A stretch of DNA of 64,000 nucleotides from an uncultured Lachnospiraceae bacterium (GTDB lineage Bacteria > Bacillota > Clostridia > Lachnospirales > Lachnospiraceae): positions 47,806 to 111,805 of the forward strand of contig CASEIR010000066.1 in assembly GCA_949287925.1 (NCBI GenBank), given 5' to 3'. The notes beneath the pieces are model-generated. The model was not told where the DNA came from and searched no databases. It was given only the letters and a program-made list of their open reading frames with translations. Position numbers and translations under genes: made by a program. Positions 45,735 to 55,280 of this stretch are shown piece after piece (the first letter of the stretch is position 1; every line of letters begins with the position of its first letter).

Positions 45735-46404
45735 TTTTTTTTCCAATCCATTATTTGGGTTGTTTTTAACGATAGCCAGTTTCTATATCGGGAGCAGGCT
45801 TGCCGCACGGTTTCGCACACCGGTGGCAAATCCGCTTCTGATTGCGTCCCTTATCTGTATCGTGGTTTTAAAGGGGCTACACATATCTTATGAAGACTAT
45901 ATGAAAGGGGCTTCTTTTATATCCGCATTTCTGGTTCCGGTAACAGCGATGTTGGGACTGGCCGTTTATCGGCAGAGGAGGGTGTTAAAAGAAGAATTTT
46001 TTCCCATATTGGCCGGATGTCTGGCTGGTAGCCTGATCTCCATGGGAAGTACAGTGATTTTATGCAGATGTTTTTTGCTGCGTACAGATATTTTGCGGTC
46101 CCTGCTGCCAAAATCAGTTACAACAGCTATCGCGCTGGACGTTTCCTCCCAACTAGGGGGGATACAGTCTGTCACATTGATTGCGGTTATTGCATGCGGA
46201 GTATTCGGCGCCATTCTTCATCCCTTTATCATTAAAATTCTGCGTTTGAAAGATCCGGTGGCTACAGGAGTTGCTTTTGGAACTGCCAGTCATGCGATCG
46301 GAACGTCAAAGGCTCTGGAAATCGGTGAAGTAGAGGGAGCAGTCAGCGGAGTGGCTATGGGAGTCGCAGGAATCTGTACGGTTATTATTGCATTATTTCT
46401 TTAA
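45727..46404 (+). CDS. LrgB/CidB family membrane protein
   Basis: This 225-residue polytopic protein has about six membrane segments and the LrgB signatures LLPKSVTTAIALDVS and GTASHAIGTSKALEIG with GAVSGVAMG near the end. It is the partner of the preceding LrgA-like protein and overlaps it by 8 bases, with AAAAGGAGG in the upstream gene's tail. No LytTR-type regulator gene, which often accompanies lrgAB, is adjacent. Confidence 0.9.
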   Translation: MHDFFSNPLFGLFLTIASFYIGSRLAARFRTPVANPLLIASLICIVVLKGLHISYEDYMKGASFISAFLVPVTAMLGLAVYRQRRVLKEEFFPILAGCLAGSLISMGSTVILCRCFLLRTDILRSLLPKSVTTAIALDVSSQLGGIQSVTLIAVIACGVFGAILHPFIIKILRLKDPVATGVAFGTASHAIGTSKALEIGEVEGAVSGVAMGVAGICTVIIALFL

Positions 46405-46461
46405 AAGAGTTAATATTTTACCAGAACAGTTACTATACAGAAAAAGATTCGGAGGTACCTT

Positions 46462-46932
46462 ATGAGAGTTGCGATTATCACAGCAAATACAGATATATAT
46501 AGAGAAAAAGAAGAAAATGTCAGCGGAGAAGCAATCCGTGAAATCGTAGAAGAGGCGGGAATGGAGATTGTATTTATGCGTGCGCTTCCGTTGGATAGAA
46601 AAGTGTTGTCAACTGTAATGCAGAGGATGGCGGATAATCATCTGACGGATCTGATCCTCACGACCGGAGGAGCCGGATGCGCGCCGCAGGATTGCACCCC
46701 TGAGGCGACCACGGATATTGTTGAGCGTCCGGTACCGGGAATCCCGGAAGCAATGCGGGCGCATACCATGCAGCTTACGAAACGTTCCATGCTGAACAGA
46801 AGTACGGCAGGAATCCGGCGGAATGTTCTGATTGTCAATCTTCCGGGTAAAGCGCAGGCGGTAAAGGAAACCTTACACTATCTGCTCCCGGAACTGGTAC
46901 ATGCGGTGGAAGTGATCGGAGGAGAGCATTAG
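46462..46932 (+). CDS. MogA/MoaB family molybdopterin-binding protein
   Basis: This 156-residue protein has the MoCF_biosynth fold: VAIITANTDIYR, then LILTTGGAGCAPQDCTPEATT matching the TTGGTG...D..PEA signature, and VLIVNLPGKAQAVKE matching the GSP..A motif. Such proteins adenylylate molybdopterin. CinA at 59 kb carries a related N-terminal domain. No other molybdenum cofactor genes are nearby, so the assignment to molybdopterin is from family only. GGAGG precedes the ATG; the next gene follows by two bases. Confidence 0.85.
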   Translation: MRVAIITANTDIYREKEENVSGEAIREIVEEAGMEIVFMRALPLDRKVLSTVMQRMADNHLTDLILTTGGAGCAPQDCTPEATTDIVERPVPGIPEAMRAHTMQLTKRSMLNRSTAGIRRNVLIVNLPGKAQAVKETLHYLLPELVHAVEVIGGEH

Positions 46933-46934
46933 GA

Positions 46935-47630
46935 ATGCTTCGGGTCGTATATCTGGATCACAGCGGCTTCATGGTGGAAACAGACAAACGTATCTGCATC
47001 TTTGATTATTACCGGGGGCAGATTCCGCACCTGGATCCCGGAAAAGAAATTTATGTGTTTGTCAGCCATGCTCATTATGATCATTACAATCCCGAAATAT
47101 TGTCCTGGAAAGAGGAAAATCCCGGGATTTGCTATATTATATCAGAAGATGTAAACATAAAAGACCAGGGAGGCCGTTTCCTCTTTGTGAGACCGAGGCA
47201 GGATTATACAGTAAACGGCATGAAAATCCACACCTTGAAATCGACGGACCAAGGCGTTGCTTTTCTGGTTGAAACCGAGAACAGACGAATCTATCATGCA
47301 GGGGATCTGAACTGGTGGCACTGGGAAGAAGAAGGCAGAATATTCAATGAAATGATGAGCAGGAAATACCGTGCGGAAATTGATAAACTAAAAGGAGCGT
47401 CTGTTGATCTGGCTTTCGTTCCGCTTGATAGCAGACAGGGAGATACATTTTATCTGGGAATGGATTATTTTATGCGTCAGACAGACACGAAGTGTGTGTT
47501 TCCCATGCATATGTGCGGCGCATACACGATTATAGAACGGCTGCTGAAGTTAAAAGAATCCGGACCATACCGCGGACGTGTCATGCGGATTAATAAAAAC
47601 GGACAGCGGTTTCAGATAGAAGGAGAATAG
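46935..47630 (+). CDS. Metallo-beta-lactamase-fold hydrolase
   Basis: This 231-residue protein has the metal-binding motif FVSHAHYDHYNPE (HxHxDH), a further His in YHAGDLNWWHW and another in FPMHMCG near the C-terminus. It resembles UlaG-like and other small beta-lactamase-fold hydrolases. No signal peptide is visible. The substrate is unknown. It lies between the MoaB-like gene and rnhA with spacings of two and three bases, so the three are probably one operon. Confidence 0.85.
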   Translation: MLRVVYLDHSGFMVETDKRICIFDYYRGQIPHLDPGKEIYVFVSHAHYDHYNPEILSWKEENPGICYIISEDVNIKDQGGRFLFVRPRQDYTVNGMKIHTLKSTDQGVAFLVETENRRIYHAGDLNWWHWEEEGRIFNEMMSRKYRAEIDKLKGASVDLAFVPLDSRQGDTFYLGMDYFMRQTDTKCVFPMHMCGAYTIIERLLKLKESGPYRGRVMRINKNGQRFQIEGE

Positions 47631-47633
47631 AAA

Positions 47634-48113
47634 ATGCTTGTAAGGATTTATACAGATGGCGCAGCCAGAGGGAATCCGGACGGACCAGGGGGATATGGAA
47701 CCGTTTTGGAATACACAGACACACAGGGAATACTGCATACAAAGGAGTTGTCTCAAGGGTACAGAAAAACTACAAACAACAGAATGGAGTTAATGTCGGC
47801 GATAGCCGGACTGGAAGCGTTGAACCGTCCGTGTACGGTGGAATTATATTCGGATTCAAAGTATGTAGTTGATGCATTTAACCAGCATTGGATTGACGGG
47901 TGGATCAGAAAAGGCTGGAAAAGAGGAAAGAACGAGCCGGTAAAAAATATTGATCTATGGAAAAGGCTGCTCCAGGCAAAAGAGCCGCATCAGGTGCGTT
48001 TTATCTGGGTAAAGGGGCACGATGGCCATCCGCAGAATGAAAGATGTGATTTTCTTGCCACTACGGCGGCAGATGGAGATGAATTAATAGAAGATATTGC
48101 AACGGGGATATAA
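47634..48113 (+). CDS. rnhA: Ribonuclease HI
   Basis: This 159-residue RNase H1 cuts RNA in RNA-DNA hybrids. The catalytic acids are visible in [18 protein letters not shown] (first Asp), [15 protein letters not shown] (Glu), [12 protein letters not shown] (Asp) and [15 protein letters not shown] (final Asp with His). The ATG follows AGAAGGAG. It ends 61 bases before the RNase P RNA. Confidence 0.94.
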   Translation: MLVRIYTDGAARGNPDGPGGYGTVLEYTDTQGILHTKELSQGYRKTTNNRMELMSAIAGLEALNRPCTVELYSDSKYVVDAFNQHWIDGWIRKGWKRGKNEPVKNIDLWKRLLQAKEPHQVRFIWVKGHDGHPQNERCDFLATTAADGDELIEDIATGI

Positions 48114-48137
48114 AGCGTGAAAGCTTTCTATCCCCGA

Positions 48138-48166
48138 TTGCTATTTTGAGAAAATTGTGATATAAT
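48138..48166 (+). promoter_or_regulatory. Promoter of RNase P RNA
   Basis: TTGCTA (48138-48143) and TATAAT (48161-48166) are 17 bases apart, and TGA directly before the -10 makes it an extended element. Transcription should begin at about 48173-48175, at the start of the RNA's closing helix. Confidence 0.8.
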
Positions 48167-48174
48167 CAACAACT

Positions 48175-48523
48175 GCAAGTAAAACAGGTAATCGCATCTG
48201 CATGTGTCGAAAGACCGCAGATGAGGAAAGTCCGGGCTTCACAGGGCAGGATGCCGGATAACGTCCGGTGGAGGCGACTCCAAGGCCAGTGCAACAGAAA
48301 TATACCGCCTTCTGCAAAGAAGGTAAGGGTGGAAGGGCAGTGTAAGAGACTACCGCTTCGACGGTAACGCCGGAGGCACATGTAAACCCCATCCGAAGCA
48401 AGACCGGAAAAAGACAACGTGGCGGCCCGTCACGTCTTAGGTTGGTCGCTTGAGCCCATCGGTAACGATGGGCCTAGATAGATGATTACCCAACGACATA
48501 ACCCGGCTTATCGTTTTGCTTGC
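48175..48523 (+). ncRNA. rnpB: RNase P RNA
   Basis: This is the catalytic RNA that trims tRNA 5' ends. Conserved blocks are GAGGAAAGTCCGGGC near 48220, ACAGAAATATACCGCC near 48293 and AGATGATTACCCAACGACAT followed by AACCCGGCTTAT near the 3' end. The two ends pair (GCAAGTAAAAC with GTTTTGCTTGC), defining helix P1. The seven-T run after 48523 terminates it. Its 3' end lies 10 bases from the convergent pyrI stop codon. It has the bacterial A-type long-range elements, although a formal type call needs folding. Confidence 0.95.
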
Positions 48524-48533
48524 TTTTTTTTGT

Positions 48534-48992
48534 CTATTTTTTGTTCTTCACACGCATTGGGCCGTGGTATTTTTCTTCGCAGTATTTACAGCGGTAAACT
48601 TCGTTCTCTTCATCCGTCAGAACAAAAACATGATCCAGCTGCTGTTCGATCGATGTAATGCATCTGGGATTCTTGCAGCGGATTACATTCGTAATCTTTG
48701 CAGGAAGATGCAGACTCTTTTTGGCGACGATTTCAGAATCCTTGATAATGTTTACCGTAATATTGTGATCGATAAATCCCAGAATGTCCAGATCCATAAA
48801 ATCAATGGGACATTCAATTTTCATAATATCTTTTTTTCCCATTTTACTGCTTTTTGCATTCTTTATGATAGCAACACAGCAGTCTAATTTATCTAAATGC
48901 AGGTATTTATAGATATCCATGCTTCTGCCTGCCTGTATATGATCCAATACAAATCCTTCTTCGATACGTCCGACTGTTAGTGTATTATTCAC
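48534..48992 (-). CDS. pyrI: Aspartate carbamoyltransferase regulatory subunit
   Basis: This 152-residue subunit binds nucleotide effectors and confers allostery on PyrB. The zinc domain is intact: CKNPRC and CKYC supply the four ligands. The start is a GTG at 48992 with AGGAGG seven bases upstream; an ATG nine codons earlier would overlap pyrB and lacks that site. The gene is 16 bases downstream of pyrB. A PyrB-PyrI pair is common in Clostridia but absent in Bacillus, where pyrB acts alone. Confidence 0.92.
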   Translation of the reverse strand: MNNTLTVGRIEEGFVLDHIQAGRSMDIYKYLHLDKLDCCVAIIKNAKSSKMGKKDIMKIECPIDFMDLDILGFIDHNITVNIIKDSEIVAKKSLHLPAKITNVIRCKNPRCITSIEQQLDHVFVLTDEENEVYRCKYCEEKYHGPMRVKNKK

Positions 48993-49008
48993 GACATTTC
49001 CTCCTGTT

Positions 49009-49926
49009 CTAGACTTCAATTTCTAATAACGTTAATATCAGAGCCATGCGGATATAAACTCCATATTTTGCCTGTTTAAAATAAGCTGCTCTTGGATCTT
49101 TATCCACTTCAACAGAAATTTCATTTACTCTGGGAAGTGGATGCAGCACATACATATCGTCCTGTGCCAGTTCCATCTTCTTAGCGTCCAGAATATAAAA
49201 GTCTTTCATTCGGACATAGTCTTCTTCATTGAAGAATCTTTCTTTCTGAACTCTGGTCATATAGAGCAGATCAAGAGCAGGAAGCGCATCTTCCAAACGG
49301 ACTACTTCTTCATAAGGAACATTTTGTTTATCCAGCACATCGGAACGGATATAGCTTGGAAGACGGAGTTCTTCGGGAGAAATCAGAACAAATTTTATAT
49401 TTGGATACCGAACCAGTGCGTGAATTAAAGAATGTACTGTACGTCCGAACTTCAAGTCTCCGCACAGACCGATGGTCATATTATCCAGTCTCCCTTTTAA
49501 AGAACGGATTGTCAAAAGATCCGTCAATGTCTGTGTCGGATGCTGATGGCCTCCGTCGCCGGCATTGATCACCGGGATCTCTGAATGCTGGCATGCAACG
49601 GTAGCGGCGCCTTCTTTTGGATGACGCATCGCGCAGATATCCGCATAGCAGGAAATCATACGAATTGTATCAGAAACACTTTCTCCTTTCGTGGCGGAAC
49701 TGGAATCAGCGGTTGAAAAACCAAGAACACTGCCCCCCAGATTCAGCATTGCCGCTTCGTGGCTTAATCTGGTACGGGTACTTGGCTCATAGAATAAAGT
49801 GGCAAGTTTTTTTCCTTCACATGCATGAGCATATTTTTGGGGATTTGCCTCGATATCCGATGCCAGATTCATTAATTTGTCAAGTTCTTCCACAGAAAAA
49901 TCAAGTGGACTCATCAAGTGTCTCAT
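49009..49926 (-). CDS. pyrB: Aspartate carbamoyltransferase catalytic subunit
   Basis: This 305-residue enzyme forms carbamoyl-aspartate in pyrimidine synthesis. The carbamoyl-phosphate loop is [15 protein letters not shown], with the swinging-loop region SSATKGESV, and [12 protein letters not shown] and HPLPRVNEI near the end. GAGGAGG precedes the ATG. There is no PyrR-type attenuator: only 18 bases separate it from the nitroreductase stop upstream. The other pyr genes are outside the window. Confidence 0.95.
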   Translation of the reverse strand: MRHLMSPLDFSVEELDKLMNLASDIEANPQKYAHACEGKKLATLFYEPSTRTRLSHEAAMLNLGGSVLGFSTADSSSATKGESVSDTIRMISCYADICAMRHPKEGAATVACQHSEIPVINAGDGGHQHPTQTLTDLLTIRSLKGRLDNMTIGLCGDLKFGRTVHSLIHALVRYPNIKFVLISPEELRLPSYIRSDVLDKQNVPYEEVVRLEDALPALDLLYMTRVQKERFFNEEDYVRMKDFYILDAKKMELAQDDMYVLHPLPRVNEISVEVDKDPRAAYFKQAKYGVYIRMALILTLLEIEV

Positions 49927-49944
49927 AAAAACCTCCTCATCATC

Positions 49945-50481
49945 TTATAAGTATGTAAGTAATTCATTAACAGATTTGCGCCGGGGCGCCTCCGGATCAA
50001 TATCCGGCCAGCCAACCGCTATAAGAGCTGCCAGCTCCTGATCTTCTGGCAGATTCAAAAGATCGGTGATTCCATCTTCATCCCAAATTCCCATGATTAC
50101 AGTCCCAAGTCCCGCATTATGGGCAGCAAGACAGAATGTCTGACATGCAATGCCGACATCGAACATCTGCCATCGGTCTCCTTTTTTGGTGCTGTAAGAA
50201 CCATCGCGTTCAAAGCCGGACTGGCCTTTTACAAAAGTAACAGCCAGAAGAAGAGGAGCCTGTCTGATAATATTGGAATTAAAAGAAGGGGTGTAATCAT
50301 GGATGATCTTATCCAGAATGAAAGAATCTTCAATAGCGATATAACGTGGAATCTGACTGTTTTTCCAGGATGGAGAATAAGAAGTGTCAGAAATCAGAGA
50401 TTCTAAGAGTGAATGTTCAACAGGTGCAGCCTTAAACTTTCGGATACTTCGCCTGGTGCGGATACAATCTGTTGTATTCAT
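49945..50481 (-). CDS. Nitroreductase family protein
   Basis: This 178-residue FMN-dependent oxidoreductase starts MNTTDCIRTRRSIRKF, the typical N-terminal Arg-containing FMN-binding segment, and has QTFCLAAHNAGLGTVIMG, the Gly-rich FMN-phosphate region. Physiological substrates of the family vary (quinones, nitro compounds, flavins). The start at 50481 has AAGGAGG upstream. It lies just upstream of pyrB on the same strand and is probably co-transcribed. Confidence 0.88.
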   Translation of the reverse strand: MNTTDCIRTRRSIRKFKAAPVEHSLLESLISDTSYSPSWKNSQIPRYIAIEDSFILDKIIHDYTPSFNSNIIRQAPLLLAVTFVKGQSGFERDGSYSTKKGDRWQMFDVGIACQTFCLAAHNAGLGTVIMGIWDEDGITDLLNLPEDQELAALIAVGWPDIDPEAPRRKSVNELLTYL

Positions 50482-50540
50482 GTTGTTTCCCTCCTTAAGT
50501 TGAAATCTTTCATACATCATATACTATATATCTGAGATTT

Positions 50541-50924
50541 TCAACTTCTGCAGAGAATTTTTTCAAACAAGAGTCCGGTGCCAAACCAAAGAGGGGCATA
50601 ATCAAGACGGATAACGCCGCGAAAATTCAGCGGTGCATCGCTGTAGTCCCAGGGGCAGGCGTCGTATTTTTTCAGGAGACTTCCTGTGATAAATTCCCCT
50701 GCAAAAATCATACCGGTATAGAGAAGCCCCCGCAGAAATATATTCTGTCCTTTCATACGGTGGCAGACTGGCCGGAAAAGACAGACCATGCCATAGATAG
50801 GAAACATCCAGATGGATGTTTTCCCAGTCAGGGTCCGATTCTTTTTTTCCATTGATTGGAGGCCGGTGTATAAAATTTCCAGACACCATCCGCAGGTGCC
50901 ACATTTAATAAAATTCTGTTTCAT
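50541..50924 (-). CDS. CmpB-type putative membrane protein (ABC_trans_CmpB, PF06541)
   Basis: This 127-residue membrane protein opens with CGTCGWCLEILYTGL and contains SIWMFPIYGM, GEFITGSLL and CPWDYSDAPLNFRGVIRLDYAPLWF, all typical of the PF06541 family, often called putative ABC-transporter type IV. No ATPase is adjacent and the transporter name is not proven. The family is widespread in Clostridia. No ribosome site is visible upstream of the only start in frame (ATG at 50924). Confidence 0.75.
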   Translation of the reverse strand: MKQNFIKCGTCGWCLEILYTGLQSMEKKNRTLTGKTSIWMFPIYGMVCLFRPVCHRMKGQNIFLRGLLYTGMIFAGEFITGSLLKKYDACPWDYSDAPLNFRGVIRLDYAPLWFGTGLLFEKILCRS

Positions 50925-51010
50925 AAGAAAGAGTATCCCAAAGTTGTGTGGATTTTATGCATAAAATGTAATATAATAATCCATAGTCTGCAAAAGAAGG
51001 AGTGGGATAC

Positions 51011-52141
51011 ATGACGGCTTTAGAAGAACTTAGAGTAGAATTGGACCGCATAGATGACCAGATCGTCGCGTTATACGAACAGCGGATGAACATCTGTGAA
51101 AAAGTAGGAGAGTACAAAATTCAAAATGGGCGCAAGGTTTTTGACAGACAGAGAGAAAACTGTAAGCTGCAGGATGTGGAGAGCAAGGTTTCTACGGAAT
51201 TTAACAAAAAAGGGATTCGCGAGTTATATGAACAGCTGATGTCTATGAGCCGTAAGCTCCAGTATCAGCAGTTGGTTCAGGCAGGAGCATTGGGAAGACT
51301 TCCGTTCATTGAAGTAGATGCTTTGGAAACGGGGAATGCAAGAATTGTATTTCCGGGTACGGAAGGCGCCTACAGCCAGGCGGCAACGAAACATTATTTT
51401 GGGGATAACTGTAATAGTTTTTATGTGCGCACATTCCGTGACGCAATGGAAGCAATTGAAGAAGGGGCGGCAGATTATGCCGTTTTGCCGATTGAGAATT
51501 CCACGGCTGGATCAGTAGATGAAATGTATGATCTTTTGGTAGAATTTGAAAATTATATAGTGGGCGAGACCATCATTCCCATTACACACACACTGTCCGG
51601 TCTTCCGGGGACAGAGCTAAAAGACATTGAGCGTGTATATTCAAAAGGAGTGGCATTGATGCAAGCAGGCAGATTCCTGGATGAGCACGCAGACTGGCAG
51701 CAAATCAGTGTGGCGAATACAGCAATCGCGGCGAAGAAAATACTGGAAGAGCAGGATAAATCACAGGCGGCTGTATGCAGCGCATATGCGGCAAAGGTTC
51801 ATGGGCTTACAATCCTTAAGGAGAATATTAACGATGATCCGGATAATTCTACCCGTTTTATCGTTGTAACGAATCAGAAAATATTCTTGAAGAATGCGCA
51901 GAAAATCAGTATTTGTTTTGAATTGCCTCATACCAGCGGATCTTTGTATCACCTGCTGTCACATTTTATATACAACGACCTTAATATGACAAGAATTGAA
52001 TCCAGACCGATGGAAGGAAGAAACTGGGAGTATCGTTTCTTTATTGATTTTGAAGGGAATCTTGCGGATGCAGCTGTAAAAAACGCCATACGCGGGCTGC
52101 GAGAGGAAAGCCGTAATATGCGGATACTGGGTAATTATTAA
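51011..52141 (+). CDS. pheA: Bifunctional chorismate mutase / prephenate dehydratase (P-protein)
   Basis: This 376-residue enzyme turns chorismate into phenylpyruvate for phenylalanine. Residues 1 to about 90 are an AroQ-type chorismate mutase (LRVELDRIDDQIVALYEQR). The prephenate dehydratase domain begins VFPGTEGAYSQAA and includes the catalytic TRF in DNSTRFIVV, and an ACT domain with ESRPMEGRNWEYRFF closes the protein and should bind phenylalanine. The ATG at 51011 has AAGGAGTG eight bases upstream. No T-box or leader peptide is seen in the 86-base gap to the divergent CmpB-like gene. Confidence 0.94.
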   Translation: MTALEELRVELDRIDDQIVALYEQRMNICEKVGEYKIQNGRKVFDRQRENCKLQDVESKVSTEFNKKGIRELYEQLMSMSRKLQYQQLVQAGALGRLPFIEVDALETGNARIVFPGTEGAYSQAATKHYFGDNCNSFYVRTFRDAMEAIEEGAADYAVLPIENSTAGSVDEMYDLLVEFENYIVGETIIPITHTLSGLPGTELKDIERVYSKGVALMQAGRFLDEHADWQQISVANTAIAAKKILEEQDKSQAAVCSAYAAKVHGLTILKENINDDPDNSTRFIVVTNQKIFLKNAQKISICFELPHTSGSLYHLLSHFIYNDLNMTRIESRPMEGRNWEYRFFIDFEGNLADAAVKNAIRGLREESRNMRILGNY

Positions 52142-52157
52142 GTTAGGAGCAGAGAAA

Positions 52158-53450
52158 ATGAGAACAAAAGAATTGATCCTTTATAAACATATGGAAGAAG
52201 GTCAGACGCTGAATGACATGACATTTCTGATGGAACAATATGAAAGCGATTATTATAACCGGGAAGACCTGAAAGGATTATTGTTTGATGTGGTAAATGA
52301 GATTCTGGAAATGGGAGTCAGCCACGGGTTTGAGGGGAACCTATGGCATAATTATCTGACGTATCTTTTGGCAAGCCATGAAAATGCGTATAGCACATCC
52401 TGCGAAATTATCGGAGCAATTGACGGAAGCATCAATCAGGTTGCCTTGCATGATTTTGCAATATTCAAAGAACTGTTTGACTATGATTTTTCAGATATGG
52501 AGTCGGTGCTTCAGGTGGATTGTCTGTCAATGTTAAAAGACTATAAAGGAATCAGCGGACACGGAAATGTATTTAATAAACGGATACGGGACCGGATCTG
52601 TGATCTGAGCCGATGTCTGGCAGCGGCGGAAGATTCGCAGGAATTTCAGAAGATCATAACACAATTCTATAAGGAATTTGGCGTAGGGAAGCTGGGCCTT
52701 CATAAGGCGTTTCGTGTAGAACATACAGACCAGGGGGCCGAAATAGTCCCAATTACAAAAATCGCCCATGTACATTTGAATGATCTGATCGGTTATGAGA
52801 TTGCGAAGAAGAAACTGGTGGAGAATACCGAAGCTTTTGTAAAGGGAAGAAAGGCAAACAACTGTCTGCTGTTTGGGGATGCCGGAACCGGAAAATCTAC
52901 ATCCGTGAAAGCAATATTGAACCAATATTATGATCAGGGTCTTCGTATGATTGAGATTTACAAACATCAGTTTCAGGATTTGAACGACGTGATTGCACAG
53001 ATAAAAAACCGCAATTATAAATTCATCATTTATATGGATGACCTTTCCTTTGAAGAGTTTGAGATTGAATACAAATATTTGAAGGCAGTGATCGAAGGTG
53101 GTTTGGAACGTAAGCCGGATAATGTGCTGATCTATGCCACATCCAACCGCAGACATCTGATTCGTGAAACGTTTCGTGATAAGCAGGACAGGGACGAGGA
53201 TCTGCATACTAATGATACTGTTCAGGAAAAACTTTCGCTGGTGGCGCGGTTTGGCGTTACGATTTATTTTGGAAAACCTGAAAAAAAAGAATTTCAGGAA
53301 ATTGTACGCCAGCTGGCAAGAAGAAATGGTATACAGATGGATGAAGAGACGCTGCTGCTGGAAGCAAACAAATGGGAATTAAGCCATGACGGTCTGTCCG
53401 GGCGGACCGCTCAGCAGTTTATTGATGATCTGCTTGGAAAGAGAATATAA
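52158..53450 (+). CDS. DUF815 AAA+ ATPase
   Basis: This 430-residue protein has an N-terminal region of about 210 residues without recognised motifs, followed by the DUF815 ATPase domain: HLNDLIGYEIAKKKL, Walker A LLFGDAGTGKST (about 238), Walker B FIIYMDDLSFEEFE, and sensor region LIYATSNRRHLI. The family is found in Clostridia and other bacteria without known function. It is co-oriented with pheA, 16 bases downstream, and ends at a bidirectional terminator. No partner protease or secretion gene is nearby. Confidence 0.85.
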   Translation: MRTKELILYKHMEEGQTLNDMTFLMEQYESDYYNREDLKGLLFDVVNEILEMGVSHGFEGNLWHNYLTYLLASHENAYSTSCEIIGAIDGSINQVALHDFAIFKELFDYDFSDMESVLQVDCLSMLKDYKGISGHGNVFNKRIRDRICDLSRCLAAAEDSQEFQKIITQFYKEFGVGKLGLHKAFRVEHTDQGAEIVPITKIAHVHLNDLIGYEIAKKKLVENTEAFVKGRKANNCLLFGDAGTGKSTSVKAILNQYYDQGLRMIEIYKHQFQDLNDVIAQIKNRNYKFIIYMDDLSFEEFEIEYKYLKAVIEGGLERKPDNVLIYATSNRRHLIRETFRDKQDRDEDLHTNDTVQEKLSLVARFGVTIYFGKPEKKEFQEIVRQLARRNGIQMDEETLLLEANKWELSHDGLSGRTAQQFIDDLLGKRI

Positions 53451-53460
53451 AGAGGATATA

Positions 53461-53493
53461 AAAACCGCGCAGGGCTAATCCTGCGCGGCTTTT
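53461..53493. terminator. Bidirectional terminator between the DUF815 gene and rqcH
   Basis: CCGCGCAGG (53465-53473) pairs with CCTGCGCGG (53480-53488), with T runs on both sides. The loop contains the rqcH stop codon, so the hairpin is part of the end of that gene. Confidence 0.9.
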
Positions 53494-55214
53494 ATATCCT
53501 GAATGTCGGAATCAATGACAAGGGAGTAATTGGTGTGGTAGATAACAAATCCGGGTTTCCCGCCTCCCGGTTTTTTTACATGTTTCTTTTCGACATAATC
53601 AATCTCTACTTTCTGGTTTCCCCGGCTTTTGGAGTAGTATGCGGCCAGACGGCCCGCCTCTTCAAACGTGCGGTCTGGAAGAGGATCTCCGTTGGTTTTT
53701 ACGATTACGTGAGAGCCAGGCACTCCCTTGGCGTGGAACCACCAGTCGTTGCCGCTGGCAAACCGGAACGTCAGTTCTTCATTCTGGAGATTGTTTTTTC
53801 CCACATAAATATGATAGCCGTCAGAAGATATATAGTGGAATGGCCGGCTTGTGATTTTTACTTTTTTCTTTGTAAATTTGCGGCGGATATATCCAGTCTG
53901 AATCAGTTCTTCTCTGATCTGGATCAGGTCTTCTTCGGATGACGCGATGTCAAGAGCGTTGCTGATGGATTCCAGATATGTGATTTCATCTGCGGTTTCG
54001 CGAATCAGTTCGGTCAGTGCTTCATAAGTTCTTTTTTGTTTATTGTATCTGGAAAAGTAGCGCTGCGCGTTTTCCTGTGGTGTTTTTACGGGATCCAGAG
54101 GAATCAGGATTTCCTGATTGGTATAATAGTTGAATGCCTTTAATTCTCTGGAACCTTCCGGGAGATTGTAACCGTACACGTTGATCAGTTCGCCGTATAT
54201 CTTATACTGGTCTCTATTTCCTGTGTCTTTGAGCTGACGGCTTTGAAGATCATATTTTTTGCGGTTCCGTTCCAGCGCTGTCTGTATGATGTGTCTGAGA
54301 TCGGTACTTTTCTGACGGATTCTTGTCCATTCATTTTTTGTCGAATAGAACGTATAAAGCAGGGATGATATAGAAGAAAAAACCTGTGCGTCCATTCCAT
54401 GCAGGTGGGAGAGAGGCAGCGCGCAGAACTCAGTTGGCCGATGGTCCTCATAATATATAGCAGGATGGAAGGAACCGGAACGCACATCATCCATATAATA
54501 GGAAAATTGCCGGTAAAGATGAATCATCGCATCTTCAGAAACCGAATGCGCGGGTATGGAAGAATCCATCCCGGCAAGATAACAGATCTCTTCGGCGACA
54601 ACCGGGCTGATGCCTGTAAAACCAGTGTATAATGCTTTTGACAGGTTTGCGGCAGTTGAGGCCATCGTCTGAATAAAGGTCTGGAAGTCCGATGTAAGAG
54701 GATCCTGTTTTTTCATGGTATCCGGTATAAAATATCTGCGTCCCGGCAATACTTCGCGGACAGAACTCATTTGTGCTGACACATGCTTGATGCTGTCGAT
54801 GATATTGAATTCTTCATTGCAGAAGATGATGTTACTGTGTTTTCCCATTATTTAAACAATCAAATATTTCCGGCGCAAATCTCCCATTTCATCCAAATGT
54901 TCTACTTCCAGCCGCAGGATTCGTTCCAGTCCGGGCTGAGAAATAGAAACGATACGTCCGTTCCCGATATGTTTGCGCAAAAGCATACAGAAATTGGGAG
55001 CAGTCATAGGAGCAGGCTTGTTTGTTTCTGTAAGATAGATGAGTGGAAGAGATGCGCTTGCCGATATATATAACCGTTTTTGTCCCTGGGCGGTTTTGAC
55101 CGTAAGGAGAAGTTCATCCTTCTCCGGCTGTATGATACGGGCAATTCGCCCGTTTTGAAGTTCCCGGTTCAACTCTTTTGTTATCGCTGCAACTGTGATG
55201 CCATCAAATGCCAT
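53475..55214 (-). pseudogene. rqcH: RqcH (NFACT ribosome quality-control factor), interrupted by one in-frame stop
   Basis: The frame from MAFDGITVAAITKELN (start at 55214) reads 120 residues to ...RRKYLIV, then TAA at 54852-54854, then continues in the same frame as I-MGKHSNIIFCNEEFN to the normal C-terminus at 53475. Read through, it gives 579 residues, the normal RqcH length. The NFACT-N, coiled-coil and NFACT-R (YHIYVGKNN...DWWFHAKGVPGSH) regions are otherwise intact. RqcH recruits tRNA-Ala and adds C-terminal alanine tails to stalled chains on 50S subunits. Family members have a coding residue, usually Glu, at the stop position. No Shine-Dalgarno precedes the internal ATG at 54848, so re-initiation looks weak. 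Recent loss of function, strain polymorphism or sequence error are all possible. Confidence 0.85.
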
Positions 55215-55251
55215 AGTTTTTTTCCTTTCAATCAAAATCTAATCTTTTGAC

Positions 55252-55280
55252 AGTATAACATAGTTGACGCAATATTCCAA
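55252..55280 (-). promoter_or_regulatory. Promoter of rqcH
   Basis: On the minus strand TTGGAA (55275-55280) and TATACT (55252-55257) are 17 bases apart, with TGT directly before the -10 (extended element). It overlaps the yicC promoter in the opposite direction. Confidence 0.7.

Noticed and set aside
49927-49944. PyrR-dependent attenuator upstream of pyrB
   Set aside because: Only 18 bases separate pyrB from the upstream nitroreductase stop, too short for the anti-antiterminator structures.
50925-51010. T-box or phenylalanine leader peptide before pheA
   Set aside because: The gap is 86 bases, has no AGGGTGGNACCGCG-type block and no Phe-rich short frame.
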